From assembly GCA_964368765.1 (NCBI GenBank), contig CAYJCU010000067.1, forward strand, positions 1 to 11,485: a stretch of DNA of 11,485 nt, given 5' to 3'. The notes below the pieces were generated by a model. That model did no database searches, was not told the DNA's origin, and was given only the letters and a program-made list of their open reading frames with translations. How positions within the stretch are numbered: the stretch's first letter is position 1; each line of letters begins with the position of its first letter. The stretch comes from JADFUS01 sp964368765 (GTDB taxonomy: Bacteria; Bacteroidota; Bacteroidia; Bacteroidales; Rikenellaceae). The translations under genes and the position numbers were made by a program. Shown in pieces: positions 1 through 6,979 of the stretch.

Positions 1-71
1 ATTGCAGGATAGGTAGTTACTAGGTTTTTTGATTTTTTTTACCGGACAACAATAAAAAAAATCGTAAAATA

Positions 72-103
72 TTTGGAAATATAAAAATAACATTATATAT
101 TTG
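72..103 (+). promoter_or_regulatory. Bacteroidales-type promoter of the ABC transporter operon
   Basis: TTTG at 72-75 and TATATTTG at 96-103 are separated by 20 bases. This fully matches the Bacteroides primary sigma consensus (TTTG, 19-21 bases, TAnnTTTG). Transcription should start near 108-112, giving a leader of about 30 bases before the ATG at 142. No competing promoter-like pair was seen between here and the gene. Bases 1-71 are AT-rich with T and A runs, and I see no gene in them. Confidence 0.85.
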
Positions 104-104
104 C

Positions 105-128
105 AGTGTAATAGTACATTAATACACT
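105..128. promoter_or_regulatory. Dyad operator resembling the YtrA/GntR binding site
   Basis: AGTGTA at 105-110 and TACACT at 123-128 form a perfect 6-base inverted repeat around a 12-base spacer with partial inner symmetry. The dyad begins one base after the -7 element, so it covers the expected transcription start. From memory, Bacillus YtrA binds AGTGTA / TACACT half-sites with a spacer of about 13 bases. The operon's last gene encodes a YtrA-type GntR protein, so the natural reading is autorepression. The half-sites are seen directly; binding by this protein is inferred. Confidence 0.7.
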
Positions 129-141
129 AACAATCTATATT

Positions 142-966
142 ATGATTAACATTAAAAATTTATCGTTTGCTTATCGTCATGAAAATTTTGTATTATCGGA
201 TGTTAATACAGAGTTAAGAAAAGGTCACATCTATGGTCTACTTGGTAAAAATGGAGTCGGCAAGAGTACTCTCTTAAAGTTAATCTGCGGTTTAATTTTC
301 CCAACTAAGGGCGATGTAATAACACTTGGTGAAGAGCCAAGGAGGCGTAATCCATCACTTTTATCTGAGGTATTCTTTATCACAGAGGATATTGAGGCAC
401 CCAAAATGGGGATGCGCAAATTTGCACAAATAACCGCACCATTCTATCCTAATTTCAATCACTCGCAACTAGAGCACTACATGAAAGAGTTTGAGGTTGA
501 TATGGATACCCCAATAAATAGTTTCTCGCATGGTCAGCAGAAAAAAGCAGTTATCAGCTTTGCTCTAGCTTGTAACACAAAGATTCTGCTTATGGACGAA
601 CCTACAAATGGGCTTGATATACCATCTAAGAGTCAATTTAGACGTATAATTGCTTCTATTGCGACACCTGAAAGATGTGTTATCATATCAACCCATCAGG
701 TGCGAGACCTTGACACGCTTATTGATGCGGTGTTAGTTATGAACCACAAAGAGCTTATAATAAACAGCTCAATAGAGAATATTTCAAAAAAACTAACTTT
801 CGGAGCTGTTGAGAGTTTGGATAACCCAATATATGTAGAACGCTCTATACGTGGCGATTGGGGTATAACACCTAACACTACGGAAACAGATAGCAAGGTG
901 GATATTGAGATGTTTTTCAATGCCACTATGGAGAACCCCGAAAGAATGAGCCAATTGATGAAATAG
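142..966 (+). CDS. ABC transporter ATP-binding protein (YtrB/BcrA-like)
   Basis: This 274-residue cytoplasmic ATPase should power the two membrane proteins encoded just downstream. The motifs are in order: Walker A GKNGVGKST at 35-43, a Walker B region LLMDEPTNGLD at 149-159 including the catalytic Glu153, and a switch histidine in STH at 183-185. The signature loop is degenerate, reading SHGQQ at 129-133 in place of LSGGQ. The Q-loop position appears to hold Glu82 (ITED) instead of Gln. Both are variants I associate with short-NBD exporters of the YtrB/BcrA type, and neither by itself implies inactivity. The last 70 or so residues are a C-terminal extension beyond the core ATPase. The start lies about 30 bases after the predicted transcription start, with no clear Shine-Dalgarno. 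The substrate cannot be read from sequence; antibiotic or envelope-stress efflux is the best guess from the regulator type. Confidence 0.9.
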   Translation: MINIKNLSFAYRHENFVLSDVNTELRKGHIYGLLGKNGVGKSTLLKLICGLIFPTKGDVITLGEEPRRRNPSLLSEVFFITEDIEAPKMGMRKFAQITAPFYPNFNHSQLEHYMKEFEVDMDTPINSFSHGQQKKAVISFALACNTKILLMDEPTNGLDIPSKSQFRRIIASIATPERCVIISTHQVRDLDTLIDAVLVMNHKELIINSSIENISKKLTFGAVESLDNPIYVERSIRGDWGITPNTTETDSKVDIEMFFNATMENPERMSQLMK

Positions 967-981
967 TAAAAACTTAAGATT

Positions 982-1941
982 ATGAAAAATCAATTTAATT
1001 TGCGTCGTTTTTGGTTATACGCCAAACGACACTACTATGAGAATAAAAAGCTATATATCATACTATTGATTGTTGCTCTTATAATGCCACTTCTTCAGAG
1101 TTTGTATGGATTCAGCATAACAGTAGCAAATAGAAATGGCGTATTTCAAAACTACACCATTGTTTATATAATGACATTGATGATTTTTAGCACGATAATA
1201 CTTTTGAGAACATCAAGAAACATTATGAGTAGGAAGCACGATATAATATTGCCTGCCTCTAATATAGAGAAGTACACTTTTATGATTCTCAACTCGTCTG
1301 TTATTCCGTTTGTGATCTACACTTTTGTGTTTTTCTTTCCTGTGATTTCGATAGTAGAGTTATTCACAAACCCATATCTCGGCGATTTAACACTATCATC
1401 ACTATTTAGTAATGGCGAGGGGTTTCACCTACTTAGCAATAGCAGTTCAGTTATCACAATAACAGAAAATTCAATCTCCAGCTTTGGAACTTTTGCAAGT
1501 CCCGAGTTAATTTCAAAAACTGGGGCTATATTTTTATACATAACTATACTATGGGGAGTAATATCAGTAAAAGATAGGTTGGGAGTTGCTTACTCTATTA
1601 TCATTCACACACTTATTTGGCTATCCCTTAATTCAATTATCTCATACTCAGGTATAGTTATTAGTATAAGTAGCGAAGATAAAGAGGCCGCAGAGCTATT
1701 TCAGGGGTTAGGGTTAATGAATATAATAAACTATATAGCCCTAATTGTGCCTATTAGCTATATATATGCACTGTGGCGAAGATTTAAAAACAGAGAAGAG
1801 GTAGAGACAATGAGAACATCTATATTCAATAGAGATAATCTTATTATTATTTGTGGATATATAATATTGTTAGTATCATCTATCATCATTAAGAGCAACG
1901 CAATTGATATTATTAATAGTTCACCATATAGATATTTATAA
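982..1941 (+). CDS. ABC transporter membrane protein, first of two paralogues
   Basis: This 319-residue integral membrane protein has six or seven hydrophobic segments (roughly 24-43, 57-76, 99-123, 180-196, 201-222, 244-265 and 285-304) and no signal peptide. It begins 15 bases after the ATPase gene, so it is presumably a permease subunit of the same transporter. The N-terminal pattern RFWLYxKxHYxENK (9-22) and a central LPxSNxEK...LNS block (90-106) recur at the same places in the next protein, showing that the two genes arose by duplication. The LP-S/T-N-x-E block is a pattern I associate with Bacteroidota ABC-2-like permeases. A serine-rich soluble loop at about 130-178 is probably on one face of the membrane. 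Substrate unknown. Confidence 0.8.
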   Translation: MKNQFNLRRFWLYAKRHYYENKKLYIILLIVALIMPLLQSLYGFSITVANRNGVFQNYTIVYIMTLMIFSTIILLRTSRNIMSRKHDIILPASNIEKYTFMILNSSVIPFVIYTFVFFFPVISIVELFTNPYLGDLTLSSLFSNGEGFHLLSNSSSVITITENSISSFGTFASPELISKTGAIFLYITILWGVISVKDRLGVAYSIIIHTLIWLSLNSIISYSGIVISISSEDKEAAELFQGLGLMNIINYIALIVPISYIYALWRRFKNREEVETMRTSIFNRDNLIIICGYIILLVSSIIIKSNAIDIINSSPYRYL

Positions 1942-1943
1942 TT

Positions 1944-2924
1944 ATGAATAACACATTTAGTTTAGATAGATTTTGGTTATATACCAAGAAACACTATATA
2001 GAGAATAAGAGATTCTATATCTCATTATTCGCATCTTATGCACTACTTACCTTTTTTATCAACTTCAATATTAATAATGATATAGTGGGTGTGATACAGC
2101 TTAGTAATATGCAATCTGAATATAAAGCGTTCTACTGGATAGGATTAGCAATAATATCGCTTTTCTCTCTATCAAAGAGCATAAAAGGCATACACGAGAA
2201 ACCGCACGCATTTAATAGTTATCTTCTGCCTATAACAAACCTAGAGCGTATAATATTTATTATATTAAACTCAACGGTTGCTATATTTGCGATATATACT
2301 TTTGTAATTTATGTTCCTATTACCACCATACTAGAGCAATATTATGATGTTTCGATTGCTGTATCACATGGAGTAGATATAACTAACTCAAATATATACA
2401 CTATCGGCAATCTATTTAGTGTTAATATAATGAGTATTACTGACTATGAAGATTGGGCACTATACTCAATTATATCAATAATTGCACTTTCGCTAAACGC
2501 CTATTTTGTTATATTTTGGGGTTATGCCACATTCAGAAAGCGCGCCTTTCTCTATACTGTATTAATCAGTATGGGGGTATCAACTATATTTCAGATTATG
2601 ACAAGTATAATATTTGTTGGAGCCTCTTTCGGTAATTCATTATTAAATTATAGTGACTCCACAACTGTCGATTTCACATATAACTCTGAGTTAATCACGG
2701 ATCAGGGACTTGCAACAACATTAACAATAGCTTCAACAGTACTCTTTCTACCTTTAATTCCTTTGTTAATAACTATATGGAAAAAGATATATAAAAAACA
2801 GGTATCTGGTGTAAAAAACGGCAGCTATATTACTTTTGATTGGGGGATAATAGCCTCTTACTTCATAGTATTTGCAATAACAATATTTGTAATTATAAAC
2901 TATTTCAAACATGGATTTCAGTAG
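1944..2924 (+). CDS. ABC transporter membrane protein, second paralogue
   Basis: This 326-residue polytopic protein starts 2 bases after the preceding stop and is a diverged copy of that gene's product. Its N-terminus (RFWLYTKKHYIENK, 9-22) and central block (LPITNLER...ILNS, about 95-110) align with the paralogue, while the loop at about 130-170 differs. Hydrophobic segments lie near 24-41, 63-80, 103-127, 171-193, 201-225, 260-280 and 299-320. The simplest model is a heterodimeric membrane channel served by two copies of the one ATPase. The 3' end overlaps the regulator gene by 14 bases, which suggests translational coupling. Confidence 0.8.
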   Translation: MNNTFSLDRFWLYTKKHYIENKRFYISLFASYALLTFFINFNINNDIVGVIQLSNMQSEYKAFYWIGLAIISLFSLSKSIKGIHEKPHAFNSYLLPITNLERIIFIILNSTVAIFAIYTFVIYVPITTILEQYYDVSIAVSHGVDITNSNIYTIGNLFSVNIMSITDYEDWALYSIISIIALSLNAYFVIFWGYATFRKRAFLYTVLISMGVSTIFQIMTSIIFVGASFGNSLLNYSDSTTVDFTYNSELITDQGLATTLTIASTVLFLPLIPLLITIWKKIYKKQVSGVKNGSYITFDWGIIASYFIVFAITIFVIINYFKHGFQ

Positions 2925-3273
2925 CACAAAACCGATATATATTCAGATAGCAGATTTGATATGCGATCGCATACTATCTGGAGGATGGAAGAGTAACGAG
3001 CGGATACCATCTGTACGTGAGCTAGGGGCTTCTCTTGAAGTGAATCCCAATACCGCTATGCGTGCTTATGAGTGGCTTGATAGTAGGGGGATAATATATA
3101 ACCGCAGGGGTATTGGCTTTTTTGTTTCTGAGAATGCACAGACAATGATAACAGAAGAGCGTAAAGATAACTTTATGAATAACGAGTTAGTAGCCATTAC
3201 AAAGCAACTAAAACAGTTAAATATCTCTCCCGAAGAGTTTTATAAAAGGGTTCTAGCGGAGTATAATAAATAA
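2911..3273 (+). CDS. GntR-family transcriptional regulator, YtrA subfamily
   Basis: This 120-residue cytoplasmic DNA-binding protein has a GntR winged helix-turn-helix at about 5-75. Recognisable blocks are PIYIQIADLI near the N-terminus, RIPSVRELGASLEVNPNTAMRAYEWL across the recognition region, and a wing ending RRGIGFFV. Only about 45 residues follow, which is the short helical dimerisation tail of the YtrA subfamily and rules out the FadR, HutC and MocR types with large effector domains. The ATG lies inside the previous gene (14-base overlap); the translation from there matches the usual family N-terminus (MDFxxxxPIYxQIAD). Being last in the operon and facing a YtrA-like dyad at the promoter, it is likely an autorepressor of the transporter. 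The inducer is unknown. Confidence 0.9.
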   Translation: MDFSSTKPIYIQIADLICDRILSGGWKSNERIPSVRELGASLEVNPNTAMRAYEWLDSRGIIYNRRGIGFFVSENAQTMITEERKDNFMNNELVAITKQLKQLNISPEEFYKRVLAEYNK

Positions 3274-3318
3274 AGAGATTTGCGAAACTTGGTTTCGCAA
3301 ATCTCTTTATTTATTATA
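3262..3318 (+). terminator. Long perfect hairpin ending the ABC operon
   Basis: Bases 3262-3288 pair without mismatch with 3292-3318, giving a 27-bp stem closed by a 3-base TTG loop. The inner part (AAAGAGATTTGCGAAAC and its complement) is GC-containing. The outer part is A/T only, so the 3' arm can serve as the U-rich tract if only the inner stem forms. The regulator's stop codon at 3271-3273 lies inside the 5' arm. The hairpin can work in both directions, although the convergent operon has its own hairpin at 3550-3586. Confidence 0.8.
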
Positions 3319-3549
3319 ACCACCGGTCTGGAAGACCGCCCGCCGGCGTGAGGCGAAAATGTTTTAAAAATTCATTCTCGGCACGGCGTCCGCCACCGTT
3401 AAAAAGAGATATTATTACGTAGAGAAACGAAGTAATAATATCTCCGGTGGACGCACGATTCGCTAGAATCGTTAATATGTTATTGATTTTTGGCATCGCT
3501 GAATTTACCTCAAAATCAGAAATATTATTGAGGGTGTTATCCCAATTTC
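3319..3549. other. GC-rich, hairpin-dense intergenic segment, candidate repeat or structured RNA
   Basis: There is no credible gene here. By hand count 47 of the 80 bases at 3321-3400 are G or C, far above the AT-rich surroundings. Four inverted repeats are visible. CGGTCT/AGACCG (3324-3338) has a 3-base loop. A 13-bp perfect stem, GAGATATTATTAC/GTAATAATATCTC (3406-3418 with 3432-3444), is enclosed by CCACCG/CGGTGG (3393-3398 with 3445-3450). ACGATTC/GAATCGT (3455-3472) has a 4-base loop, and CCTCAA/TTGAGG pairs 3508-3513 with 3528-3533. The segment sits between the two convergent terminal hairpins. It may be a dispersed repeat (REP- or MITE-like) or a small RNA; I do not recognise a named family and saw no clear promoter. 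Confidence 0.5.
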
Positions 3550-3586
3550 AGTACTATTCGCAAAACTCTGTTTTGCGAATAGTACT
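3550..3586 (-). terminator. Perfect hairpin ending the pyrE-M16-EamA operon
   Basis: Bases 3550-3566 pair perfectly with 3570-3586 (17 bp, loop TCT). The arms carry ATTCGCAAAAC and its complement. The stem overlaps the stop codon of the EamA gene (3585-3587 read on the minus strand). The minus-strand sequence after the stem (GAAATTGGG) lacks a real U tract, so the hairpin may act by stabilising the RNA 3' end or need help to terminate. Confidence 0.65.
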
Positions 3587-4481
3587 ACTTTTGCTTTAGT
3601 TGCAAGGATATAATAGATAAAGATATAACCACTATACCAATAATTGAGAATATATCAGGAGACTCATTACTAAGCAATATCCAACTAAGCGCTACTCCAA
3701 AGACAGGTACAGTGAATTTCCACATATTAAGCTCTGAAACAACAGTAGTTGGCAATTGCAATAGGTAGTACCATATAGTAAAACCAACCGCAGGTATCAT
3801 AGATAGCCAAAGCAGTGACATATAGAATTGCGGAGGATAACCAAGAATGCCTTTTGCGCCCTCTGGCTCTGCAAACAGTGATAAGATATATAACCATACC
3901 CCACCAATAAAACAAGATAGGGCTATGAGTGCTACATTAGATATTTTATTCTTATATTTTACAACCATTATATTAGAGTATGAGCCAATAATATTACTCA
4001 ATAGCAATATTAGCACCCCTAAATAGAATTGTGGGTACTCGGTTAGTGATACTCCGTTTTTAAGCGAAATAAACGCTACACCAGATAATCCAAAGATTAT
4101 AGATATTAACTTACGAGGTGTTATCTTATCGTTAGGTAGTAGCAAATGGGCTAATATAGCGATAAAAAAGGGACCCGCCCCTATTATTATTGATGATATA
4201 GCGGCAGGTGCTAGATTAAGACCAAAATAGAAGAGTCCATACTGACAAAAGGTTTGCACAAAGGCAAATAGCATAACAAAGCCCATATTACCTTTGAGTG
4301 TTCGCCAATCAAACTTAAGGGCAAGCATAACGGGTAGTAACAAAAGCCCTGCAAGCATGAACCTAAAAGCAGATAGACGGATAGGGGGCATATATTCGAA
4401 CCCTATTTTGGCAAAAGCAAATGCCGACCCCCATATAGCACAACACAAAACAGCCAGTAACGACACTTTAGCACTCTTCAT
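3585..4481 (-). CDS. EamA/DMT-family transporter
   Basis: This 298-residue inner-membrane protein has two EamA repeats (about 6-140 and 152-294) and about ten hydrophobic segments, the standard drug/metabolite transporter architecture and length. The first repeat shows the family-type start AIWGSAFAFAKIGFEYMPP (15-33) and the RFMLAGLLLLP block (40-50). Members usually export amino acids, small metabolites or drugs; the substrate cannot be assigned here. The start at 4481 lies inside the preceding M16 gene (14-base overlap), and AGGGG directly before the ATG could help re-initiation. The gene is last in the operon, its stop codon being buried in the terminal hairpin. The family is secure; the biological role is not. 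Confidence 0.88.
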   Translation of the reverse strand: MKSAKVSLLAVLCCAIWGSAFAFAKIGFEYMPPIRLSAFRFMLAGLLLLPVMLALKFDWRTLKGNMGFVMLFAFVQTFCQYGLFYFGLNLAPAAISSIIIGAGPFFIAILAHLLLPNDKITPRKLISIIFGLSGVAFISLKNGVSLTEYPQFYLGVLILLLSNIIGSYSNIMVVKYKNKISNVALIALSCFIGGVWLYILSLFAEPEGAKGILGYPPQFYMSLLWLSMIPAVGFTIWYYLLQLPTTVVSELNMWKFTVPVFGVALSWILLSNESPDIFSIIGIVVISLSIISLQLKQK

Positions 4482-5742
4482 CCCCTACAACCAATGTTAC
4501 AAAATCTTCTCTCTTAAGATATTTTTTTGAAATTTCTAATACTCTCTCTGGGGTTATACTCATTATTTCTCTTAGGCAGCTATTAATAAAACTATTATCT
4601 CTAAAAGTTAATACATTTTCAATAGTTATATCAGTAATACCGAAAGGTCCATCAAGAATACGCATCATCTCACCAGCCATAACACGCTTAACAACAACTA
4701 GCTCATCTTCAGAGATTAACTCATTGCTAAGACGCTCTATCTCAATAAAAATCTCATTAATGGCACAACATGTCACACTCTTATCTACCTCTGTTGAAAT
4801 AGCCATATAACCTGTCTCTTCAAGATTAATAACTGCGGCAAAAATTCCATAGGTGTACCCCTTCTCCTCTCTTAAGTTACTCACTAACCTAGAGCTAAAA
4901 TAACCTCCAAGAATCATAGCAACAACCTGTACAGCCACAAAATCGGGGTGCGAACGAGGAAAAAGAATACGCCCCATACGTATAACCGATTGTGTTGCAC
5001 CTTCCCATTTAATAAATTTATCTTCTCCCCTAGTAATTGGCACACTAAATGGTTTAGCCTTAACACCCAACTCTAAACTATCAGCTATCTCAGCTATCTT
5101 AGTTAGATGCCCTTCATTTGTCTTACCACTAGTAACCACAAAGAGATTAGAGCGTGTAAAATACTCTTTATGGTAACTCCTTAAATCCTCTGTCGTTAGA
5201 TTATCGAAATAGCTCTCACAATGGCTTACTCCATAGTGATGTCTCTCTCCAAAGAGTAGTTTTGCAAACTCTTCACGAGCCACAAAATCTATCTTAGCAC
5301 GTTGCATCTCTATAGTACGCTTACGCTTAACCCTATATATATCAAACTCATCTTCAGGGAAAACTGGATAGTTTATAATACAATCAAGTAGTTGTAGACC
5401 TATATCAAAAAAACGCTCTAGCGCACATATTGTTAATACTGAATGATCTCTATCTGTTGTGTGATCATAGTATATACCATAAAAATCTAAAAGTTCAGAT
5501 ATTTCTCGTGCGGATGACCCCTTACACCCTTCAGTAAGCATTCCTGATACCGAAGTAGAGCAAAATGGCTTAGGTTGATACTTTGTACCAGCACGAAACA
5601 CAAAGCTGACACGAATAACATCATACTCATTAAACTCTAATGAATATATATCTACGCCTTTGGGTGTTTTATGTTTTCTCGCTGCCTTAACTTTAAGGTT
5701 CGAGGGAATAGTTATTTCTGGTGCTATGCTCCTATTTATCAT
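4468..5742 (-). CDS. M16-family peptidase subunit lacking the zinc motif (Arg/Tyr partner)
   Basis: This 424-residue protein of the pitrilysin/insulinase fold is about the length of single M16B subunits, with no signal peptide and so probably cytoplasmic. The site where active members carry HxxEH reads SGMLT (66-70), so it cannot bind zinc in the usual way. It does keep the C-terminal-half block SRLVSNLREEKGYTYG (284-299), which holds the conserved Arg291 and Tyr298 pair that contacts substrate in M16 enzymes. The gene before it has the opposite pattern, so the two proteins likely form one obligate heterodimer, as in the Sphingomonas Sph2681/Sph2682 pair. The start overlaps the end of that gene by 11 bases, favouring equal co-translation. 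The substrate is unknown; peptides are expected. Confidence 0.88.
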   Translation of the reverse strand: MINRSIAPEITIPSNLKVKAARKHKTPKGVDIYSLEFNEYDVIRVSFVFRAGTKYQPKPFCSTSVSGMLTEGCKGSSAREISELLDFYGIYYDHTTDRDHSVLTICALERFFDIGLQLLDCIINYPVFPEDEFDIYRVKRKRTIEMQRAKIDFVAREEFAKLLFGERHHYGVSHCESYFDNLTTEDLRSYHKEYFTRSNLFVVTSGKTNEGHLTKIAEIADSLELGVKAKPFSVPITRGEDKFIKWEGATQSVIRMGRILFPRSHPDFVAVQVVAMILGGYFSSRLVSNLREEKGYTYGIFAAVINLEETGYMAISTEVDKSVTCCAINEIFIEIERLSNELISEDELVVVKRVMAGEMMRILDGPFGITDITIENVLTFRDNSFINSCLREIMSITPERVLEISKKYLKREDFVTLVVGDEEC

Positions 5743-6976
5743 TTTTTGATTTATATATTAGTGTAGAGCTTCTCTCTTTTACAAATAGTTGCGCCGAGGT
5801 AGTTGCTATCATCTCAGGTGTAACAGATTTGTATCTCTCAAGCTCTTGGTTAATGTAATTTATATCCCCTATCATCTCGTAGTAACCTAAATTCATTGCC
5901 TTATTCATCACGTTCAGTTCGCCAAGAATAGTGTTTACCTCAAACTTATTTTGCACCTTCAACAACTCTCTTCTTTCAACTAATTGGCTCTTCATAGCCT
6001 CTAACTCTTCCCATAATGCACTCTCCACCTCTTCAGCGGTAACACCCTCATGCAGATAACCCATAACAACAAATAGCCCCCTATCAACATCTCCAGTCAA
6101 ATAGGCATTTGCCGAAGATAGCAACTGTTTACCCTTAACTAGGTTTTGTTGCAGACGTGCCGACTCTCCATTTGATAATAAATCAGATATGGTATCGCAC
6201 ACAGCAAACTCAATAGATAGCCTATCTCCCATTAAAAATGTAATATATATTGCCGTTGCTGGAACATCTCTCTCTACCTCAAGCCTACGTGGCACTGTCT
6301 GCAACTCCTCTTGCGGCAGTATAGGGTGCTCTACTACTCCACCCTCTACATCTCCGAACCATTTTTCAACCAACGGAAATGCGCTCTCCATGGTTATATC
6401 TCCTGAAATAGAGAGCACTAAATTACTTGGAACATAATACTTGTCATAGAAAGCCCTTACATCACTAAGGGTAGCACCCTCTATATGCGAAATATCACGA
6501 CCTATTGTAGCCCAACGGTAGGGATGACGCTTATAGCTCATCTCACGTATTAGTTGCCACACATCTCCATAGGGTTTATTTAGGTAACGCTGTTTAAACT
6601 CTTCAATAACAACTTTTTTCTGAATATCTAAAGTGGTCTCATTAATATTAAGTAGACGCATACGATCTGATTCTACCCACAAAACTGTCTCTAGATTCTC
6701 TTTAGGCACAACTACATAATAATCAGTGTAGTCGTTATTTGTAAAAGCATTATTCTCTCCTGATGCTAACTGAATAGGGGTATCGTAGTCGGGTACGTTA
6801 GCAGACCCGCCAAACATAAGGTGTTCAAAAAGATGTGCAAAGCCCGTTCGCTCTTCATCTTCATGTTTTGCTCCAACCTTATAAACAAGATTAACAGCAA
6901 CCATAGAAGTAGCTTCATCTTTAGATACTAAAAGTGTTAGACCATTATCTAACACTTTTCGCTCATAATTTATCAT
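5732..6976 (-). CDS. M16-family zinc metallopeptidase, catalytic subunit
   Basis: This 414-residue pitrilysin-fold peptidase carries the inverted zinc motif HLFEH at 48-52 (His48, catalytic Glu51, His52). The distal metal ligand is most likely Glu125 or Glu126 in VVIEEFKQR. The usual ENNAFTNNDYTDYY-like block follows the motif at about 74-87. The Arg/Tyr block of the C-terminal half is lost: the aligned segment RLQQNLVKGKQLLSS (274-288) has Val280 and Ser287 where Arg and Tyr are expected. Alone it should therefore be incomplete and depend on the partner encoded next. No signal peptide is visible, so the site of action is probably the cytoplasm. It starts 3 bases after the SRPBCC gene ends and overlaps the partner gene by 11 bases. 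Confidence 0.92.
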   Translation of the reverse strand: MINYERKVLDNGLTLLVSKDEATSMVAVNLVYKVGAKHEDEERTGFAHLFEHLMFGGSANVPDYDTPIQLASGENNAFTNNDYTDYYVVVPKENLETVLWVESDRMRLLNINETTLDIQKKVVIEEFKQRYLNKPYGDVWQLIREMSYKRHPYRWATIGRDISHIEGATLSDVRAFYDKYYVPSNLVLSISGDITMESAFPLVEKWFGDVEGGVVEHPILPQEELQTVPRRLEVERDVPATAIYITFLMGDRLSIEFAVCDTISDLLSNGESARLQQNLVKGKQLLSSANAYLTGDVDRGLFVVMGYLHEGVTAEEVESALWEELEAMKSQLVERRELLKVQNKFEVNTILGELNVMNKAMNLGYYEMIGDINYINQELERYKSVTPEMIATTSAQLFVKERSSTLIYKSKNDK

Positions 6977-6979
6977 ACG

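Noticed and set aside
1..60. Terminator of an upstream gene from the T-run near 25-40
   Set aside because: There are T runs but no convincing stem before them.
3393..3450. Integron attC-like site
   Set aside because: The nested hairpin with a GTTA sequence suggested it, but I find no paired RYYYAAC/GTTRRRY core sites and no integrase gene in the window.
3314..3496. A 60-codon minus-strand open frame across the GC-rich intergenic segment
   Set aside because: It runs through the inverted repeats and into the operon's terminal hairpin, has no promoter or ribosome site I can see, and its composition follows the repeats. It could be a relic, but coding is not supported.
4294..4530. Plus-strand open frame opposite the EamA and M16 genes
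   Set aside because: It is the complement of two well-supported genes and shows no family features. The same holds for the other antisense frames at 231-993, 6189-6437, 8316-8573, 9444-9698, 9891-10115 and 10758-11109.
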